A DNA stretch of 43,147 nt from Kitasatospora phosalacinea (GTDB taxonomy: Bacteria > Actinomycetota > Actinomycetes > Streptomycetales > Streptomycetaceae). Position numbers and translations under genes: made by a program. The stretch is from NCBI RefSeq assembly GCF_000717185.1, contig NZ_JNYE01000067.1, positions 1-43,147 of the forward strand, given 5' to 3'. Below, in pieces: positions 40,985 to 43,147 of the stretch. The notes below the pieces were generated by a model. The model made no database searches. It saw only the letters and a list, made by a program, of their open reading frames with translations, and had not been told where the DNA came from. Position 1 is the stretch's first letter, and each line of letters opens with the position of its first letter.

Positions 40985-41593
40985 TCAGAGCCGCACGCCC
41001 GCCCGGACGGCCGCGTGCTCGACCAGCCGGATCAGCAGTTCCTTGCCGTCCTCGCGCCGCCGGGCGTCGCACAGCAGCACGGGCACCGCGGCCGGCAGGT
41101 CGAGCGCGGCGCGGACGTCGTCGGGGGCGTACACCTCGGTGCCCTCGAAGCAGTTGACGGCGACGATGAACGGGATGCCGCGCTGCTCGAAGTAGTCGAC
41201 CGAGGGGAAGGAGTCGGCGAGGCGCCGGGTGTCGGCGAGGACGACGGCGCCGAGGGTGCCGCGGGCGAGCTCGTCCCAGACGAACCAGAACCGGTCCTGG
41301 CCGGGGGTGCCGAACAGGTAGAGCGCGAGGCCGGGCTTGAGGTCGATCCGGCCGAAGTCCATGGCGACGGTGGTGGTGCGCTTGGCCTCGACCCCGGCGG
41401 TGTCGTCGACCGGTCGGCCGATCTCGCTGAGGGACTCCTCGGTGCGCAGCGGGCGGATCTCGCTGACTGCGCCGACCAGGGTGGTCTTGCCCGCGCCGAA
41501 CCCTCCGGCGATCAGGATCTTGACCGCATTGGCGCCCCAGGGGGCCTTGCGGGCGGCGGAAGTTGACGGTGCGTCAGAGTGCACGGAGGCCAT
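40985..41593 (-). CDS. cvnD: Conservon GTPase
   Basis: A 202-residue small GTPase of the conservon (MglA/Ras-like) class. G1 is GGFGAGKTT near residues 30-38, the switch region carries TTTVAMDFGRIDL, G3 reads FGTPGQDRFWFVWDEL, and the G4 region is VAVNCFEG rather than the usual NKxD, which is normal for this family. The final helix is KELLIRLVEHA. Conservon GTPases work with a membrane histidine kinase, a roadblock protein and a DUF742 protein as a G-protein-like signalling complex affecting development and antibiotic production. It overlaps cvnC by 20 bases. Confidence 0.94.
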   Translation of the reverse strand: MASVHSDAPSTSAARKAPWGANAVKILIAGGFGAGKTTLVGAVSEIRPLRTEESLSEIGRPVDDTAGVEAKRTTTVAMDFGRIDLKPGLALYLFGTPGQDRFWFVWDELARGTLGAVVLADTRRLADSFPSVDYFEQRGIPFIVAVNCFEGTEVYAPDDVRAALDLPAAVPVLLCDARRREDGKELLIRLVEHAAVRAGVRL

Positions 41594-42098
41594 TGATCAC
41601 GTCTCGCAGCAGGCGCTCGTCCGGTTGGTGGGCGAGCTGGAAGGGTCGGGTGACGCTGATCAGCTCGGCGTCGTGGAGGTCGCCGAGCAGGACCCGGACC
41701 ACGCTCACCGGCAGGTCGGTGTAGGACCCCAACTCGGCGACGCTCAGCGGCTCTTCGCGGCAGAGTTCGAGGATCGAGTGGTGCTCCGGGTCGAGCGCGA
41801 GGTCGGGTCGGACGCCGCCGGGGCCGGTGGGGTCCGGCCCGGCGGCGGTGACGAGGGAGATGAGGTCGAACAGGCCGTCGTCGACCGGGCGGGCGCGTCC
41901 TCTGGTCATCGAGAACAGCCGGACCACCGGTCCGGCGTCGTCGTCGAACCAGCGGTCGTCCACCGGGGTGCGGGGGGCGAACAGGTCGACCGGCGTCCGG
42001 TCGGTCGGCTCGTCGTCCGCGGTCGCACCACTGAGGTCGGCCGGGGCGGGGGCCTCGGTCGGCTCGGTCGGATCGGGCTCGCTCATCGGATGGGTCAT
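41574..42098 (-). CDS. cvnC: Conservon DUF742 protein
   Basis: A 174-residue cytosolic protein. The first 50 residues are acidic and Pro/Asp-rich. The DUF742 core follows: PVVRLFSMTRGRARP, DLISLVTAA, LDPEHHSILELCREEPLSVAELGSYTDLPVSVVRVLLGDLHDAELI and a final PDERLLRDVINGLRAL. DUF742 is a winged-helix-like module. The ATG at 42098 overlaps the cvnB stop (ATGA); another ATG at 42086 is possible. Confidence 0.95.
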   Translation of the reverse strand: MTHPMSEPDPTEPTEAPAPADLSGATADDEPTDRTPVDLFAPRTPVDDRWFDDDAGPVVRLFSMTRGRARPVDDGLFDLISLVTAAGPDPTGPGGVRPDLALDPEHHSILELCREEPLSVAELGSYTDLPVSVVRVLLGDLHDAELISVTRPFQLAHQPDERLLRDVINGLRAL

Positions 42099-42514
42099 CT
42101 CCCGGGCAGGGTGGTATCGGTCCTCGGTTCGGCGGCCAGGTGCTCGCCGACGCGCTTGACCAACAGTGCCATCTCGTAGGCTATTTGGCCCACATCGGAC
42201 TCGGCGTCGCTGAGCACGGCCAGGCAGCTGCCGTCACCGGCAGCGGTGATGAACAGGAAGGCCTCGTCCAGTTCGACCATGGTCTGCCGGACGCCGCCGA
42301 CCTGGAAGTGCCGTCCGGCGCCCTTGGCGAGGCTGTGGAAGCCCGCGGCGACCGCGGCGAGGTGCTCGGCGTCCTCGCGGCCGAGGCCGCTGGAGACGCC
42401 GGTGGCCAGGCCGTCGCTGGACAGGATCACCGCATGCCGAAGGGTCGCCACCCGGCCGACCAGGTCGTTGAGGAGCCAGTCGAGGTCCCCGGACGGCGGT
42501 GTTGTTGCGGTCAT
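42095..42514 (-). CDS. cvnB: Conservon roadblock/LC7 protein
   Basis: A 139-residue roadblock/LC7 domain protein: LDWLLNDLVGRVATLRHAVILSSDGLATGVSSGL, HLAAVAAGFHSLAKGAGRHF, QTMVELDEAFLFITAAGDGSCLAVLSD and a final helix YEMALLVKRVGEHL. In conservons it acts like a GTPase-activating or scaffold subunit for CvnD. Its ATG overlaps the cvnA stop by 4 bases (ATGA). Confidence 0.96.
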   Translation of the reverse strand: MTATTPPSGDLDWLLNDLVGRVATLRHAVILSSDGLATGVSSGLGREDAEHLAAVAAGFHSLAKGAGRHFQVGGVRQTMVELDEAFLFITAAGDGSCLAVLSDAESDVGQIAYEMALLVKRVGEHLAAEPRTDTTLPGR

Positions 42515-43147
42515 GATTCGGTTCCTTCTGCTGGTGCGGGCGGTGCGGTCGGCGGCTGGTGCGCCGGCGGGACGGAGCGGGCGGGGGGCAGTGCGTGCGG
42601 CACCGGGGCGGAGGGCAGCGCGACCCGCAGTCTGGGCTGCTGCCCGGGCAGCAGCGGCCGTACGGGCGTGGGCCGTTCGGGGGCCCCGTCGGCGCCGGAC
42701 GCTTCGGGCTCGGAGCGCACCACGGTGAGCGAGGCGGGCTGCAGCCGGTCGCCGCGGCCGCGGGCGAAGCCGCGCTGGAAGGAGGAGAACGCGGAGCGGG
42801 CCTCCTCGGGGTTGCGCTCGCGGGCCGGTTCGGCGGGCTCCGGCTCGGCTCCGGGCCGCAGTTGGGGTGCCAGGTTGGCCTGCCGGACGCGCCTGGGCAG
42901 CAGTCCGCCGGGCACCGGGGCGAGCACGGGCCCCCCGACGGGCTCCCCGACGGGCTCCGCGGCAGACGTCCCGGCAGCGGGCGTCGCCGCGCCCTCCTCG
43001 GGGCGGCGGTGGCGCCCGGTGCCCCCGGCGCCGGCCTCCGCTGCGGCGGCCTGCCCCGCGGCCGCCTCGGGCTGCTGGGCGGTGCCGGGCCGGCGGCGGG
43101 GCAGGCCGCCGGGCAGGGCGGCGGGTTCGGCCGCGGCGGGGCGGGGC
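42511..43147 (-). CDS. cvnA: Conservon sensor histidine kinase, C-terminal tail (partial)
   Basis: The frame is open from the stop at 42511 to the window edge, so only the last 211 or so residues are seen and the 5' end is missing. The visible part is the disordered Pro/Ala/Arg-rich tail typical of CvnA proteins, with LPRRVRQANLAPQL (the usual LPxRxRxANL motif of this kinase tail) and SAFSSFQRGFARGR near the middle. The kinase, HAMP and sensor domains lie outside the window. The call rests on this motif and on the ATGA overlap with cvnB. Confidence 0.88.
   Translation of the reverse strand, partial: PRPAAAEPAALPGGLPRRRPGTAQQPEAAAGQAAAAEAGAGGTGRHRRPEEGAATPAAGTSAAEPVGEPVGGPVLAPVPGGLLPRRVRQANLAPQLRPGAEPEPAEPARERNPEEARSAFSSFQRGFARGRGDRLQPASLTVVRSEPEASGADGAPERPTPVRPLLPGQQPRLRVALPSAPVPHALPPARSVPPAHQPPTAPPAPAEGTES

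Overview
The window is chromosomal DNA of a streptomycete-like actinomycete (Streptomyces, Kitasatospora or a close relative). The evidence is very high G+C with strong G/C bias at third codon positions, frequent GTG starts, 4-base ATGA/GTGA gene overlaps, a cvn conservon (sensor kinase, roadblock, DUF742, GTPase), an AfsR-type regulator, an RNase Sa homologue and an aceB/IclR arrangement like the allantoin locus of Streptomyces. The genus cannot be settled from the sequence alone.

Layout. 1-4.9 kb (+): a purine/urate catabolic run with OHCU decarboxylase (5' end outside the window), hydroxyisourate hydrolase, urate oxidase, an NCS2 purine/urate permease and an 8-oxoguanine/guanine deaminase-type amidohydrolase, closed by a perfect 13-bp terminator hairpin. 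5-7.3 kb: a small conserved protein, a lone IS200/IS605-type TnpB with an intact RuvC triad, and a small membrane protein. 7.4-10.4 kb: an allophanate-hydrolase C-domain-like protein, malate synthase and a divergent IclR regulator (AllR-like). This continues the theme, because allantoin breakdown yields glyoxylate, which malate synthase consumes. 10.4-16.7 kb: mostly secreted or envelope genes (a GH16 glycosidase, RNase Sa, an AMIN-like protein, a membrane-anchored esterase) and a universal stress protein. The GH16 gene carries a convincing cyclic-di-AMP (ydaO-type) riboswitch, a promoter and an upstream 14-bp palindromic operator.

16.8-21.9 kb (-): two tandem AspT-family antiporter genes followed by aspartate 4-decarboxylase, the parts of an aspartate/alanine decarboxylation proton-motive cycle. 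21.9-31 kb: a DUF488 protein, an MMPL transporter, a truncated CU044_5270-type remnant, a 1297-aa AfsR-like regulator with a repetitive Ala/Gly/Pro linker, a divergent Na/Pi symporter and a small conserved protein. 31-32.6 kb: a group III truncated haemoglobin and an aldo-keto reductase.

32.7-39.5 kb: an organosulfur cluster on the minus strand. It holds a cysteine-rich leader peptide, a DszB-like (sulfinate desulfinase-like) protein, ssuA, ssuC, ssuB, a second SsuA-like protein without a signal peptide, and an SsuD-like monooxygenase. A divergent IclR gene is preceded by three 14-bp repeats. This is the most interesting system here: it combines sulfonate uptake and oxidation genes with a protein keeping the DszB active-site Cys, His and Arg. 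39.7-43.1 kb (-): a winged-helix regulator preceded by a second Cys-Cys-Arg leader peptide, then the cvnDCB genes and the tail of cvnA, which runs off the window.

Two sets of genes are thus linked to nutrient scavenging: purine nitrogen and organic sulfur. Function names come from family motifs read by eye; no database search was run.
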